Part shown: positions 28,009 through 38,097 of the stretch, one piece after another
How the letters are laid out: each line of letters begins with the position of its first letter
Numbering within the stretch: the stretch's first letter is position 1
Assembly: GCF_001037465.1 (NCBI RefSeq)
Contig: NZ_LFCV01000050.1
Coordinates: 1-64,000 of the forward strand
DNA length: 64,000 bases
Reading direction: 5' to 3'
Source of the DNA: Xenorhabdus khoisanae
GTDB lineage: Bacteria; Pseudomonadota; Gammaproteobacteria; Enterobacterales; Enterobacteriaceae
The notes under the pieces: generated by a model
The model's input: the letters and a program-made list of their open reading frames with translations, nothing else
Told to the model about the DNA's origin: nothing
The model's database searches: none
Made by a program: the position numbers and the translations under genes

Positions 28009-29346
28009 ATGACAGTACGCAATCCCGCCCATCTTCTTTTAGTTGATGATGATCCAGGCTTGCTAAAACTATTGGGAATGCGTCTGACTAGCGAAGGGTT
28101 TCGTGTCACGACAGCAGAGAGTGGTCATGAAGGGTTGCGTATTCTGGTAAAAGATAAAATAGATCTTGTTATCAGTGACTTGAGAATGGATGAAATGGAT
28201 GGTATGGCACTGTTTGCCGAAATTCAGAAACAGCATCCTGGTATGCCTGTCATTATTCTGACCGCTCACGGTTCTATCCCTGATGCAGTGGCAGCAACCC
28301 AGCAAGGCGTATTTAGTTTCCTGACCAAGCCCGTTGACCGTGATGCACTTTATAAAGCTATTGATGATGCTCTGGAGTTGTCAACGCCAGCTATAGATGG
28401 GCAATGGAGTGAGCAGATTGTCACGCGCAGCCCCTTGATGTTGCGTCTGTTAGAGCAGGCAAAAATGGTGGCTCTGTCTGATGTCAGCGTTTTAATTAAT
28501 GGGCAAAGCGGAACCGGTAAGGAAGTATTGGCTCAAGCCATCCATCGGGCAAGTCCCAGAGCGAAGAAACCTTTTATTGCAATTAACTGCGGGGCCTTAC
28601 CTGAGCAGCTACTTGAGTCTGAACTATTTGGTCACGCCAAGGGTGCATTTACTGGTGCTGTCAGTAGCCGGGAAGGGCTATTTTTAGCGGCTCAGGGCGG
28701 AACCTTGTTCCTTGATGAGATCGGTGATATGCCGATGGCGCTGCAAGTTAAATTATTGAGAGTTTTGCAGGAGCGGAAGGTTCGTCCATTAGGAAGCAAC
28801 CGAGATATAGACATTGATGTCAGAATTATTTCTGCTACCCACCGTGATTTACCAAAAGCAATGCAGCGTAATGAATTTCGTGAAGATCTCTATTACAGGT
28901 TGAATGTCGTTAACCTGAAAATTCCTGCATTGAATGAACGTGCGGAAGATATTCCTTTATTGGCCAATCATCTGTTGCGGGAATCAGCCAAGCGCCATAA
29001 ACCCTTTGTTCGTAGTTTTTCCACTAATGCCATGAAATGTCTGGTGGCAGCAAGTTGGCCGGGCAATGTTCGTCAATTGGTTAACGTTATAGAACAATGT
29101 GTGGCGTTGACGATGGCTCCGGTTATTAGTGATGCTTTGATTATGCAGGCATTGGAAGGAGAAAATACGGCGCTGCCGACATTTGTGGAAGCTCGCGGGC
29201 AGTTTGAACTGAACTATCTGCGCAAATTGTTGCAAATGACCAAAGGCAATGTGACCCATGCTGCCCGCATGGCAGGGCGTAACCGGACTGAATTTTATAA
29301 ATTGCTGGCACGTCATGAGCTGGACGCTAACGATTTTAAGGAATAA
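28009..29346 (+). CDS. glrR: sigma-54-dependent response regulator GlrR (QseF)
   Basis: GlrR activates the sigma-54 promoter of glmY, and in E. coli also rpoE. Its 445 residues comprise a receiver domain with phosphoacceptor Asp57, an AAA+ domain with Walker A (GQSGTGKE), the sigma-54-contacting GAFTGA loop and Walker B (FLDEIGD), and a C-terminal Fis-type HTH (NVTHAARMAGRNRTEFYKLL). It starts 2 bp after qseG, completing the glrK-qseG-glrR operon. Its predicted binding sites lie directly upstream of glmY. Confidence 0.97.
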   Translation: MTVRNPAHLLLVDDDPGLLKLLGMRLTSEGFRVTTAESGHEGLRILVKDKIDLVISDLRMDEMDGMALFAEIQKQHPGMPVIILTAHGSIPDAVAATQQGVFSFLTKPVDRDALYKAIDDALELSTPAIDGQWSEQIVTRSPLMLRLLEQAKMVALSDVSVLINGQSGTGKEVLAQAIHRASPRAKKPFIAINCGALPEQLLESELFGHAKGAFTGAVSSREGLFLAAQGGTLFLDEIGDMPMALQVKLLRVLQERKVRPLGSNRDIDIDVRIISATHRDLPKAMQRNEFREDLYYRLNVVNLKIPALNERAEDIPLLANHLLRESAKRHKPFVRSFSTNAMKCLVAASWPGNVRQLVNVIEQCVALTMAPVISDALIMQALEGENTALPTFVEARGQFELNYLRKLLQMTKGNVTHAARMAGRNRTEFYKLLARHELDANDFKE

Positions 29347-29457
29347 CTTTCCTGCTATTCCGGAAATTCTTACACTGAATAGAAATTATCTATATTGACT
29401 GTCTTTAATTCTGAATAAGACAGAGAGATGAATTATGGCCTAGGAGAGCCACATTCT

Positions 29458-31080
29458 ATGAGTCGTACTCTTAATATTGCTCTTGCCCAGTTAAACTGGT
29501 TGGTGGGAGACATTGAAGGCAACTGCGAGCGCATGTTGCAGACAGTACAAGAACAGCAAGAAAAAGGTGCTGATCTGGTTATGTTTTCTGAGTTGGCGCT
29601 GTCTGGCTATTTTCCTGAGGATTTGCTGTTCCGTCCCGATTTACACCAGCGTTGTCGTGAGCAGTTGGTACGTTTACAAGAGGCAAGTTCCCAGATTGGC
29701 ATTTTGGTTGGGCATCCGTGGCAACAAGACGGAAAACTCTACAATGCGCTTTCCTTATTTTGGAAAGGAGAAATTGTTGCTCGTTACTTCAAACAGCTAC
29801 TGCCCAATTATGGTGTCTTTGATGAAGAGCGTTATTTCAAGGCTGGTGATCAAAGCTGCGTTATACCATTCAAGGGATATAACCTGGGCTTATTGATTTG
29901 TGAAGACTTATGGTTTGATGCACCGATTAATGCTCTGAAACAAGCCGGTGCAGAAATTATCCTGTCGATTAATGCCTCTCCTTATAATCGTGAAAAACCC
30001 AATATTCGCAGTACATTAATTAGAAACCACTGTCAGCGCATTCAACTTCCTATCATTTATCTTAATCAGGTAGGTGGGCAAGATCAGCTTATCTTTGATG
30101 GTTGTTCTAAAGTCTTTGATGCAAATGGTGAAATTACGCATCGTATGGCCGCCTTTGAGGAGCAGATCGAGCAGTGTCGTTTCAATGACATGAAAATTGA
30201 ACTCATGGCAAACCCTATTCCTCAATTGCCACCACTTGCACAAATCTATAAGGCACTGGTTCTCTCTGTGCGTGATTATGTGCGGAAAAATGGCTTCAAA
30301 GGTGCGTTGCTTGGTTTATCTGGCGGGATTGATTCTGGTTTGACTTTAGCGATTGCCGTGGATGCTTTGGGTAAAGAGCATGTGCAGGCAGTCATGATGC
30401 CATTCCGTTATACCTCAGAAATGAGCATTCATGATGCCAGAGAACAGGCGGAATTACTGGGTGTTGAATTCGACATAGCATCCATAGAACCCATGTTTGA
30501 TGCTTTCATGGCACAGCTTGAACCTATGTTCGCCGGAACGGAAAAAGATACGACAGAAGAAAATTTGCAGGCCCGTTGCCGTGCCGTTATTTTGATGGCG
30601 ATATCGAACAAACGCCATCGCTTGGTGCTGACGACCAGCAACAAGAGTGAATCAGCAGTCGGTTATTCAACACTGTATGGCGATATGGCAGGGGGATTTA
30701 ATGCTTTGAAAGATGTCCCTAAAACTATGGTATTTGCATTATCCAAATACCGTAATACAGTATCTCCGGCTATTCCTCAGCGTGTGATTGATCGCCCACC
30801 TTCAGCGGAATTAGCGCCGGACCAACTGGATCAGGACAGTTTGCCTCCATATGACATGCTGGATGCTATCCTTGAGGGGTATGTCGAAAAAGACAAATCA
30901 GTGGCTGACTTGGTTGCTGAAGGTTTTGACGAAGCCATTGTTCGCAAGGTGATCCGGCTGGTGGATATCAATGAATATAAACGCCGTCAGGCACCTATCG
31001 GCCCACGCATTACACAACGTGATTTTGGCAAAGACCGGCGCTACCCGATTACTTCTGGTTTCGGGCGTAAGAACTGGTAA
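29458..31080 (+). CDS. nadE: glutamine-dependent NAD+ synthetase NadE
   Basis: This enzyme amidates nicotinate adenine dinucleotide to NAD+ using glutamine. The ATG at 29458 with AGGAGAG upstream gives 540 residues. The N-terminal nitrilase-type amidase has the Glu-Lys-Cys triad (FSELALSGY, FKQLLPNYG, LLICEDLW). The C-terminal synthetase has the P-loop LSGGIDSG. E. coli K-12 has only the short ammonia-dependent form, so this is the two-domain type. It is followed after 15 bp by glnB, suggesting co-transcription. Confidence 0.95.
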   Translation: MSRTLNIALAQLNWLVGDIEGNCERMLQTVQEQQEKGADLVMFSELALSGYFPEDLLFRPDLHQRCREQLVRLQEASSQIGILVGHPWQQDGKLYNALSLFWKGEIVARYFKQLLPNYGVFDEERYFKAGDQSCVIPFKGYNLGLLICEDLWFDAPINALKQAGAEIILSINASPYNREKPNIRSTLIRNHCQRIQLPIIYLNQVGGQDQLIFDGCSKVFDANGEITHRMAAFEEQIEQCRFNDMKIELMANPIPQLPPLAQIYKALVLSVRDYVRKNGFKGALLGLSGGIDSGLTLAIAVDALGKEHVQAVMMPFRYTSEMSIHDAREQAELLGVEFDIASIEPMFDAFMAQLEPMFAGTEKDTTEENLQARCRAVILMAISNKRHRLVLTTSNKSESAVGYSTLYGDMAGGFNALKDVPKTMVFALSKYRNTVSPAIPQRVIDRPPSAELAPDQLDQDSLPPYDMLDAILEGYVEKDKSVADLVAEGFDEAIVRKVIRLVDINEYKRRQAPIGPRITQRDFGKDRRYPITSGFGRKNW

Positions 31081-31434
<354 letters not shown>

Positions 31435-31438
31435 ATCT

Positions 31439-31471
31439 AAATGGGAGATGGTTGTAACCTCTCCCATTTTG
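31439..31471 (+). terminator. terminator after glnB
   Basis: The stem AATGGGAGA / TCTCCCATT with an 11-base loop is followed by TTGT, just after the glnB stop. On the minus strand it also ends in an A/T-rich flank, so it may serve convergent hmp too. Confidence 0.75.
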
Positions 31472-31506
31472 TCACTGTTATCGCTTAATGTGTTGCAATT
31501 AGCGCG

Positions 31507-32697
31507 TTAGATCACTTTATGTGGGCCAAAACATTCATAGTGGATATGTTGTTTATCAACACCCATTGCCAGAAGTTGGTTAGCAATGAATTGCATGAAA
31601 GCGACTGGCCCACAGAAATAGAATTGCATTCCTTCTACTGCGATTAATTCTTTTACGAGAGAAAGATCCATAAACCCGGTATGCTGATAATGTATGCCTT
31701 TCTGATCTGTATCTCGTGGTTCGCGATACCAAACCTGCGAATGCAAATTAGGCATGGACTGAGAAATTTCATTTACCTTATTTGCGAAGGCATGATAGCC
31801 GCCATGCTCTGCGGCATGGAACCAATTCACTGTTCCTGTATGATGCTGATTATGCAGATGTTGTAGCATACTCATCATTGGCGTTAAACCTACACCCGCT
31901 GAAATCAGCGTAACGGGTGTATCATGCTGGACATTGAGGAAAAAATCACCGCGTGGTGCTGCCAGCATCACGAGATCTCCTTCCTGTACTTTATCATGCA
32001 TGAAGTTTGAAACCTTGCCCTGAGATTCACGCTTAATGGCAATCTGGTAATTGCTTCCGTTTGGTGCTGCGGTCAGAGAATATTGGCGAATTTCACGGTT
32101 CTCAAAAGCAGGATCGTCTATATAAATCCCTAAATATTGCCCCGGTTTGTAATCCATGACCTTTTCACCATCAACAGGAACAAACTCGAAGCTGGTAATA
32201 ACCTCACTTTGTGGCTGTTTCCGGCTAACACGGAATTGACGTAATTCACGCCAACCGCCCTCCAGAGATTCACCACTTTGATAAATTTCTTCTTCTCGGT
32301 TGATAAAGACATTGGCCAGCACATTGTAGGCTTTTCCCCAGGCACTGAGAACTTCATCACCAGGATGGAACATTTCATCAATTGTCGCCAGTAAGTGCGT
32401 ACCTACAATCTGATAATGTTCGGGTTTAATGTTCAGGCTCGCATGCTTATGAGCGATTTTTTCTACCGCAGGCAATAAAGCAGACAGATTATCGATATTA
32501 GCAGCGTAAGCGCAAAGGGCATTGAAAAGAGCTTCACGCTGATCACCGTTGAGCTGATGGCTCATATTAAAAATATCTTTTAATTCAGGGTGATGCTTGA
32601 ACATACGTTCATAAAAATGCGCAGTCAGCTTGGGGCCCGTAGAAACGATTAATGGGATGGTGGATTTTATAGTTGCGATAACCTGACTATCTAGCAT
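31507..32697 (-). CDS. hmp: flavohaemoprotein nitric oxide dioxygenase Hmp
   Basis: Hmp detoxifies NO to nitrate with O2 and NAD(P)H. The 396 residues comprise a globin domain with Tyr29 and the proximal haem ligand His85, an FAD domain ([14 protein letters not shown]) and an NAD domain ([14 protein letters not shown]). The length equals E. coli Hmp. AGGAG lies before the ATG. Upstream are an NsrR-type palindrome and a consensus FNR site, both known to control hmp in E. coli. For an insect-associated bacterium it would counter host NO. Confidence 0.97.
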   Translation of the reverse strand: MLDSQVIATIKSTIPLIVSTGPKLTAHFYERMFKHHPELKDIFNMSHQLNGDQREALFNALCAYAANIDNLSALLPAVEKIAHKHASLNIKPEHYQIVGTHLLATIDEMFHPGDEVLSAWGKAYNVLANVFINREEEIYQSGESLEGGWRELRQFRVSRKQPQSEVITSFEFVPVDGEKVMDYKPGQYLGIYIDDPAFENREIRQYSLTAAPNGSNYQIAIKRESQGKVSNFMHDKVQEGDLVMLAAPRGDFFLNVQHDTPVTLISAGVGLTPMMSMLQHLHNQHHTGTVNWFHAAEHGGYHAFANKVNEISQSMPNLHSQVWYREPRDTDQKGIHYQHTGFMDLSLVKELIAVEGMQFYFCGPVAFMQFIANQLLAMGVDKQHIHYECFGPHKVI

Positions 32698-32737
32698 GGG
32701 ATCTCCTGAATTTTTCTCAAATGATGCTGAAGTCTAT

Positions 32738-32760
32738 AACTTGCATTTTAAATGCAACTT
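32738..32760 (-). promoter_or_regulatory. NsrR-type operator of hmp
   Basis: A nearly perfect 23-bp palindrome with arms AAGTTGCATTT / AAATGCAAGTT (minus strand) fits the NsrR consensus AAGATGCATTT-N-AAATGCATCTT. It lies 41-63 bp upstream of the hmp start, so NO should relieve repression. Confidence 0.75.
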
Positions 32761-32802
32761 ATTGCGTTTGGGAATAGGTTTAATTGAGAAAAGAAGATCA
32801 TC

Positions 32803-32816
32803 TTGATTTAAATCAA
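32803..32816. promoter_or_regulatory. FNR site in the hmp-glyA intergenic region
   Basis: TTGATTTAAATCAA is a perfect match to TTGAT-N4-ATCAA, about 106 bp upstream of hmp and 240 bp upstream of glyA. E. coli hmp is FNR-repressed, so control of hmp is the likelier role. Confidence 0.7.
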
Positions 32817-32932
32817 AAATTCAGAATTTGTATTACCAGAAACCCTGACTAAGATCACAAATATCATTGATAAATTGAGAATTGTTGATTTTACAGTCAG
32901 TTATTTAGCTCCCAATGCGCTGTTAATACACC

Positions 32933-32948
32933 ATGCAAACGTTTGCGT
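32933..32948 (+). promoter_or_regulatory. PurR operator of glyA
   Basis: ATGCAAACGTTTGCGT matches the PurR consensus ANGCAANCGNTTNCNT at every specified position. It lies about 110 bp upstream of glyA. E. coli glyA is PurR-repressed. I could not fix the promoter elements: TTGTCA at 32957 is a possible -35 but the -10 is unclear. The whole hmp-glyA gap (32698-33055) holds only regulatory sites. Confidence 0.85.
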
Positions 32949-33055
32949 AAATTATCTTGTCAAGACTATCTCATTTGATAAAAAGAGTTTACACTGTGTG
33001 GCATTCTGGCCCTCAGGGGTATTTTTTAGAGAAGTAGCTGAGTCAGGAGAACCAA

Positions 33056-34309
33056 ATGTTAAAGCGTGAAATGAATATTGCGAATTACGATCCCGAACTG
33101 TGGCAGGCGATGGAACAGGAGGTTTGTCGTCAAGAAGAACACATTGAATTGATTGCTTCTGAAAACTACACCAGCCCAAGAGTTATGCAGGCTCAGGGGT
33201 CTCAGCTCACTAACAAGTATGCGGAAGGCTATCCGGGTAAACGTTATTACGGTGGCTGTGAATATGTTGATGTGGTTGAACAACTTGCGATTGACCGTGC
33301 AAAAGAGCTGTTTGGTGCAGATTATGCAAACGTCCAGCCCCACTCAGGTTCTCAGGCTAATGCCGCAGTGTACATGACACTGCTGAAACCCGGCGATACG
33401 GTTTTAGGGATGAATCTGGCACACGGCGGTCATTTGACTCATGGCTCTCCAGTTAACTTCTCCGGCAAACTTTATAACATCGTACCTTATGGTATTGATG
33501 AAAAAGGCAAAATCGATTACGACGATATCCGTGCCCAAGCGCAAAAACACCAACCAAAAATGATCATCGGTGGCTTCTCTGCTTACTCCGGTGTTGTTGA
33601 TTGGGCGAAGATGCGTGAAATTGCCGATGAAATCGGTGCCTATCTGTTCGTTGATATGGCTCACGTAGCGGGTTTGGTTGCCGCTGGTGTTTATCCAAAC
33701 CCAGTTCCTCATGCGCATGTTGTGACAACAACAACGCACAAAACTCTGGCAGGCCCGCGTGGTGGCCTGATTCTGGCGAAAGATGGCGATGAAGAATTTT
33801 ACAAGAAGCTGAATTCTTCTGTTTTCCCGGGTTCTCAGGGTGGCCCACTGATGCACGTCATCGCGGGTAAAGCTGTTGCACTGAAAGAAGCAATGGAACC
33901 TGAGTTTAAGATCTATCAACAGCAAGTCGCTAAAAATGCGAGAGCCATGGTCGAAGTATTCCTGCAACGTGGCTATAAAGTTGTTTCTGGTGAAACGGAA
34001 AACCATCTGTTCCTGTTGGATCTGGTAGATAAAGATATTACGGGTAAAGATGCTGATGCTGCATTGGGGCGTGCCAATATTACTGTTAACAAAAACAGTG
34101 TGCCTAACGATCCGCGCAGCCCGTTTGTGACTTCTGGTATTCGTATCGGGACACCTGCAATTACTCGCCGTGGCTTTAAAGAAGAAGAAACCCGTGAGCT
34201 GGCAGGTTGGATGTGTGATGTGCTGGATAACATCAATGATGAAGCAACCATTGAAAGCGTTAAGCAGAAGGTTTTGAATATCTGCGCAAAATATCCGGTT
34301 TACGCATAA
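33056..34309 (+). CDS. glyA: serine hydroxymethyltransferase GlyA
   Basis: GlyA interconverts serine and glycine while charging tetrahydrofolate with a one-carbon unit. All 417 residues align with the E. coli enzyme from MLKREMNIA onward. The PLP-binding Lys lies in [14 protein letters not shown]. It is highly conserved and uses a codon pattern like the strongly expressed genes of this window. AGGAG precedes the start; a PurR site lies upstream and a terminator follows. Confidence 0.98.
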   Translation: MLKREMNIANYDPELWQAMEQEVCRQEEHIELIASENYTSPRVMQAQGSQLTNKYAEGYPGKRYYGGCEYVDVVEQLAIDRAKELFGADYANVQPHSGSQANAAVYMTLLKPGDTVLGMNLAHGGHLTHGSPVNFSGKLYNIVPYGIDEKGKIDYDDIRAQAQKHQPKMIIGGFSAYSGVVDWAKMREIADEIGAYLFVDMAHVAGLVAAGVYPNPVPHAHVVTTTTHKTLAGPRGGLILAKDGDEEFYKKLNSSVFPGSQGGPLMHVIAGKAVALKEAMEPEFKIYQQQVAKNARAMVEVFLQRGYKVVSGETENHLFLLDLVDKDITGKDADAALGRANITVNKNSVPNDPRSPFVTSGIRIGTPAITRRGFKEEETRELAGWMCDVLDNINDEATIESVKQKVLNICAKYPVYA

Positions 34310-34338
34310 TTAAAAATAAAGTGTAGTTTAGTAATAAG

Positions 34339-34374
34339 CCCGACTCATGACGTTAGTTTTGAGCGGGTTTTTTT
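34339..34374 (+). terminator. terminator after glyA
   Basis: A stem of CCCGACTCA against TGAGCGGG, with a 13-14 base loop, is followed by a run of seven T, 30 bp after the glyA stop. Confidence 0.88.
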
Positions 34375-34399
34375 GTATTTGAGAAATGAGGGTATTTGG

Positions 34400-35635
34400 A
34401 TGGTTATTCCATCAACATTTTGGCTAGGGTTAGGTTATTTCACTTATTTTTTCTCTTTCGGTATCTTTCTACCTTTTTGGGCTGCCTGGCTAAAAGGTGA
34501 AGGCATTGAGCCTTCAATGATAGGAATACTGCTGGGTGTTGGGCTGGTTGCCCGATTTATCGGTAGCCTGATTATTTCTCCTAGGGTAAAAGATCCATCG
34601 AAATTAATTAAAGCGTTGCGACTCCTTTCATTGCTGGCGTTGATTTTTGCTGTTGGTTTTGTATTTGGTAGCCATTGGCTATGGCTTTTCTTTGTCATGG
34701 TAGGTTTTAACTTATTTTTCTCGCCACTCGTGCCTTTATCGGATGCGTTGGCAGGAACATGGCAAAAACAATTTACTTTTGATTACGGCAAGGTAAGAGT
34801 CTGGGGTTCGATTGCATTTATTATCAGCTCTGCGCTGACCGGCATATTAATGTCTGCCAATGGAGTAAATTTTTCAATCAGTAGCCTCGACATTGGCTGG
34901 AGTATGTCATTTGATAGTCTGAATGGCTGGATTGGCAAAGAGGTGTTTGGAACACACCATATTATTCTCGCTTTTCTGATTTTCAGTATTACTGTTATGC
35001 TGCTGGGAATGATGCTGAAACCCGCCGTTATGCCAGTTGGTAAAGAGAAGACCACGAATACTAATACCGTCTCTTTTAAAGAACTTTTGTCTGAAAAATC
35101 TGTGTGGCAATTTTTAGTCTGTGTAACGCTATTGCAGGCTGCGCATGCGGGTTACTATAGTTTTGGCACTATTTATTGGGAGAATGCAGGTTACTCGCCA
35201 TCAACCATTGGTTATCTCTGGTCGTTAGGCGTTATGGCAGAAGTCCTCGTTTTTACTTTCAGCAAACAGTTATTCCGTCGTTGGAGTGCACGTAATCTGT
35301 TATTGCTATCCGGTATCTGTGGTGTGATTCGTTGGGGATTAATGGGAATATCAACGGAATTACCCGTGCTGATTATTATTCAGATCCTGCATTGTGGTAC
35401 TTTTACCGTTTGCCATTTAGCAGCAATGCGTTTTATCGGAGCCAGAAAAGAAAATGAAATCATCCGATTGCAGGCGACTTACTCCGCTTTGGCAATGGGA
35501 GGAGGGATTGCTGTTATGAGTGTGATTGCTGGTTTTATGTATGAACATATCAGTAATGGCATATTTTGGGTGATGGCATTGGTTGCATTACCTGCTCTGT
35601 TTCTGCGGCCAAAAGTTGAAGCTCATACACATTAA
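34400..35635 (+). CDS. hcaT: MFS transporter HcaT (3-phenylpropionic acid type)
   Basis: This 12-helix major facilitator matches E. coli HcaT from its N-terminus (WLGLGYFTYFFSFGIFLPFW) to its end (MALVALPALFLRPKV). The ATG at 34400 with GAGGG upstream gives 411 residues; E. coli has 379. The extra length lies mainly in the middle loop, where about 25 residues (GVNFSISSLDIGWSMSFDSL region) are inserted. No phenylpropionate dioxygenase genes are nearby, so the true substrate is uncertain. Confidence 0.88.
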   Translation: MVIPSTFWLGLGYFTYFFSFGIFLPFWAAWLKGEGIEPSMIGILLGVGLVARFIGSLIISPRVKDPSKLIKALRLLSLLALIFAVGFVFGSHWLWLFFVMVGFNLFFSPLVPLSDALAGTWQKQFTFDYGKVRVWGSIAFIISSALTGILMSANGVNFSISSLDIGWSMSFDSLNGWIGKEVFGTHHIILAFLIFSITVMLLGMMLKPAVMPVGKEKTTNTNTVSFKELLSEKSVWQFLVCVTLLQAAHAGYYSFGTIYWENAGYSPSTIGYLWSLGVMAEVLVFTFSKQLFRRWSARNLLLLSGICGVIRWGLMGISTELPVLIIIQILHCGTFTVCHLAAMRFIGARKENEIIRLQATYSALAMGGGIAVMSVIAGFMYEHISNGIFWVMALVALPALFLRPKVEAHTH

Positions 35636-35651
35636 TTAAAATATTTGGCGA

Positions 35652-35677
35652 TAAAAAGGGCACCAATTAAGTGCCCT
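35652..35677 (-). terminator. terminator of suhB
   Basis: The stem AGGGCAC / GTGCCCT with a 7-base loop is followed on the minus strand by five T. It lies between the convergent 3' ends of hcaT and suhB and is best oriented for suhB. Confidence 0.8.
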
Positions 35678-35721
35678 GAAAATAACATTGCTCAAATTAT
35701 ATTTATATAATTATTAACGAA

Positions 35722-36525
35722 TTAACGTTTCAGTGCTTCCGTTAATTCTTCACGCATTTCAGACAAAATGTCTTTAACGATACGTGGGCTACCTGCAACG
35801 ATGTTGCCGGAGTTAACATAGTTATGACCACCGACGAAATCGGTAACGATGCAGCCGGATTCACGTACCAGCAATTCACCGCCCATGAAATCCCATGGTT
35901 TCAGGCCAATTTCGAAGAAACCATCTACACGCCCGGCAGCAACATAAGCCATATCCAGTGCGGCGGAACCCGTGCGACGGAAATCCGCGCAACGATCAAA
36001 TAATTTACCCAGTACATTTATGTAAGGGATAGAGTGCTGTTTGGCTTTGAACGGGAAACCAGTCGCAAGGATAGTACCATCCAGATCACGAGCATTGGTA
36101 CCACGCAGACGATAGCCGTTTAATTGCGCGCCTTGACCACGAGTCGCGCTGAACAGCTCATTGCGCATTGGATCGTAAACCACGGACACTTCAGTGCGGC
36201 CTTTAATACGCACAGCAATGGAAACAGCAAAATGAGGGAGACGTTTAATAAAGTTGGTGGTGCCATCCAGTGGATCGATAACCCATTGGAAATCGTTTTC
36301 TTCGCCTAAGTGCTCACCGCTTTCTTCGGTAATAATTGTATGCTTAGGATAAGATTTACGAATAACTTCGATAATCAGCTTTTCTGCGTCACGATCAACA
36401 TTGGTGACGAAATCATTATTGCCTTTTTGGCTTGCTTCAATGGCATCAGGGGTTTCGTAGCTTTTGGCAATGTAGTTGCCGGCCTTACGTGCAGCGCGTA
36501 TAGCGATGTTTAGCATCGGATGCAT
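35722..36525 (-). CDS. suhB: inositol-1-monophosphatase / Nus factor SuhB
   Basis: SuhB hydrolyses inositol monophosphate in vitro and in the cell is a component of the rRNA antitermination complex. The 267 residues (as in E. coli) carry the metal-binding motif WVIDPLDGTTNF and the second signature WDFMGGELLVRESG. It is divergent from trmJ, as in E. coli. Confidence 0.97.
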   Translation of the reverse strand: MHPMLNIAIRAARKAGNYIAKSYETPDAIEASQKGNNDFVTNVDRDAEKLIIEVIRKSYPKHTIITEESGEHLGEENDFQWVIDPLDGTTNFIKRLPHFAVSIAVRIKGRTEVSVVYDPMRNELFSATRGQGAQLNGYRLRGTNARDLDGTILATGFPFKAKQHSIPYINVLGKLFDRCADFRRTGSAALDMAYVAAGRVDGFFEIGLKPWDFMGGELLVRESGCIVTDFVGGHNYVNSGNIVAGSPRIVKDILSEMREELTEALKR

Positions 36526-36650
36526 GGGGTATCTTCCACCAGAATTTTAAAGAACGGGAAACAAATCGGCGCGCAGTATAGCAGTAGTTCGTCAAAATGA
36601 CTAATGCTGTGTTAAGATATTCGGCTCTTATACTGAATTTAAAAGCCATC

Positions 36651-37382
36651 ATGTTAGAGAATATCCGCATTATTCTGGTTGAAACCTCCCACACGGGCAA
36701 TATGGGATCAACCGCTCGGGCCATGAAAACAATGGGATTGTCCAATTTGTATCTGGTGAATCCGTTAGTTCAACCTGACTCTCACGCTATCGCACTTTCA
36801 GCCGGTGCAAGTGATGTTATTGGCAATGCGACGATTGTGAGTACGTTGGATGAGGCATTAGCTGGGTGTGAATTGGTCATCGGAACCAGTGCCCGTTCCC
36901 GTACCCTTTCCTGGCCAATGGTGGAACCTCGTGAATGTGGTGAACGTTGTGTCAAAACTGCCAACCACTCTCCGGTTGCGATTGTATTTGGTCGTGAACG
37001 TGTTGGGTTGACTAACGAAGAGCTGCAAAAATGTAATTACCATCTTTATTTTCCGACAAATCCGGAGTACGGTTCGTTGAATTTGGCGATGGCTGTTCAA
37101 CTGGTTAGCTATGAAATTCGCATGGCGCATCTTTCAGCTCAGGAACAACCAGAAACCCTTTCGTCAGATCATGAGGTAGAATATCCGGCTGTTGAGGATA
37201 TGGAGCGTTTTTATCAACATCTTGAACAGATATTGAACGAATCAGGCTTCATCCGCAAAGCGCATCCGGGTCAAATAATGAACAGGTTAAGACGTCTTTA
37301 TACTCGTGCACGGCCTGAAACGCAGGAGCTGAATATTCTGCGAGGTATACTAACTTCTATGGAAAAATGGGCTAGGAAATAA
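36651..37382 (+). CDS. trmJ: tRNA (cytidine/uridine-2'-O-)-methyltransferase TrmJ
   Basis: TrmJ adds 2'-O-methyl to position 32 of several tRNAs. It is a SPOUT-fold protein with the knot motif [12 protein letters not shown]. The ATG at 36651 gives 243 residues with the conserved start [20 protein letters not shown]; the open frame extends 54 bp upstream but is not conserved. It lies between divergent suhB and the isc operon, as in E. coli. Confidence 0.96.
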   Translation: MLENIRIILVETSHTGNMGSTARAMKTMGLSNLYLVNPLVQPDSHAIALSAGASDVIGNATIVSTLDEALAGCELVIGTSARSRTLSWPMVEPRECGERCVKTANHSPVAIVFGRERVGLTNEELQKCNYHLYFPTNPEYGSLNLAMAVQLVSYEIRMAHLSAQEQPETLSSDHEVEYPAVEDMERFYQHLEQILNESGFIRKAHPGQIMNRLRRLYTRARPETQELNILRGILTSMEKWARK

Positions 37383-37456
37383 CTGAGATCCAGCGGAAAG
37401 AGCTAGCAGGAACAACCAAAAAACCCAAGGTAAACAGGTGAAAAAGCGTTCAAATA

Positions 37457-37506
37457 ATAGTTGAGTGAATTACTAGGTTAAATAGTTGACTAAAACACTC
37501 AGGAAT
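37457..37506 (+). promoter_or_regulatory. tandem IscR sites and iscR promoter
   Basis: Two IscR type 1 sites abut, at 37457-37481 and 37482-37506. Each begins ATAGTTGA; the second (ATAGTTGACTAAAACACTC core) fits the consensus at 23 of 25 positions and the first more loosely. The second includes a TTGACT -35 element at 37486; a weak CACAAT -10 follows after 17 bp. Holo-IscR repressing its own operon is the known E. coli circuit. Confidence 0.8.
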
Positions 37507-37545
37507 GTCACAATTTCATCTATATTTCACCATGGAGTTTTTGTT

Positions 37546-38040
37546 ATGAGACTGACATCAAAAGGACGTTATGCGGTAACTGCCATGCTAGATGTGGCGT
37601 TGCATTCACAAGAAGGGCCGGTGCCATTAGCCGACATTTCTGAACGTCAGGGAATTTCCCTTTCCTATCTTGAGCAGTTGTTCTCCCGCCTGCGTAAAAA
37701 TGGTCTGGTTTCTAGCGTCCGTGGTCCAGGTGGCGGTTATTTACTGGGCAGAAATGCCGGTAAGATTTTCGTTGCCGAAGTGATTTCAGCTGTTGATGAA
37801 TCCGTTGATGCAACTCGTTGTCAGGGCAGAGAAGGCTGTCAAGGCGGTGATCGTTGTTTGACGCACGCATTGTGGCGTGACCTCAGTGATCGCATCACAG
37901 GTTTCCTGAGCAGCATCAGTTTAGAAGAATTAGTGAATAACCAAGAAGTATTAGACGTTGCTGATCGTCAAGACGGTGATAAGCGCCGTACACCGAACGG
38001 CAGGCCTCAAGAGACGATTAACGTTAACCTGCGCGCATAA
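37546..38040 (+). CDS. iscR: Fe-S cluster-sensing regulator IscR
   Basis: IscR is an Rrf2-family repressor/activator that binds a [2Fe-2S] cluster and adjusts Fe-S assembly to demand. The ATG at 37546 gives 164 residues. The winged helix lies in 1-65. The cluster ligands Cys92, Cys98, Cys104 and His107 are at the E. coli positions. It is the first gene of a complete isc operon ending at iscX. Confidence 0.98.
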   Translation: MRLTSKGRYAVTAMLDVALHSQEGPVPLADISERQGISLSYLEQLFSRLRKNGLVSSVRGPGGGYLLGRNAGKIFVAEVISAVDESVDATRCQGREGCQGGDRCLTHALWRDLSDRITGFLSSISLEELVNNQEVLDVADRQDGDKRRTPNGRPQETINVNLRA

Positions 38041-38097
38041 CCTTGCGGCAAAGCGGCAAACAAAAGTATTAAAAGTGTCTTACGGAGCATGTGAGCA

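Noticed and set aside
33404-34006. 200-codon open frame antisense to glyA
   Set aside because: It is a shadow of the highly conserved glyA; composition follows glyA codon bias and there is no ribosome site or family match.
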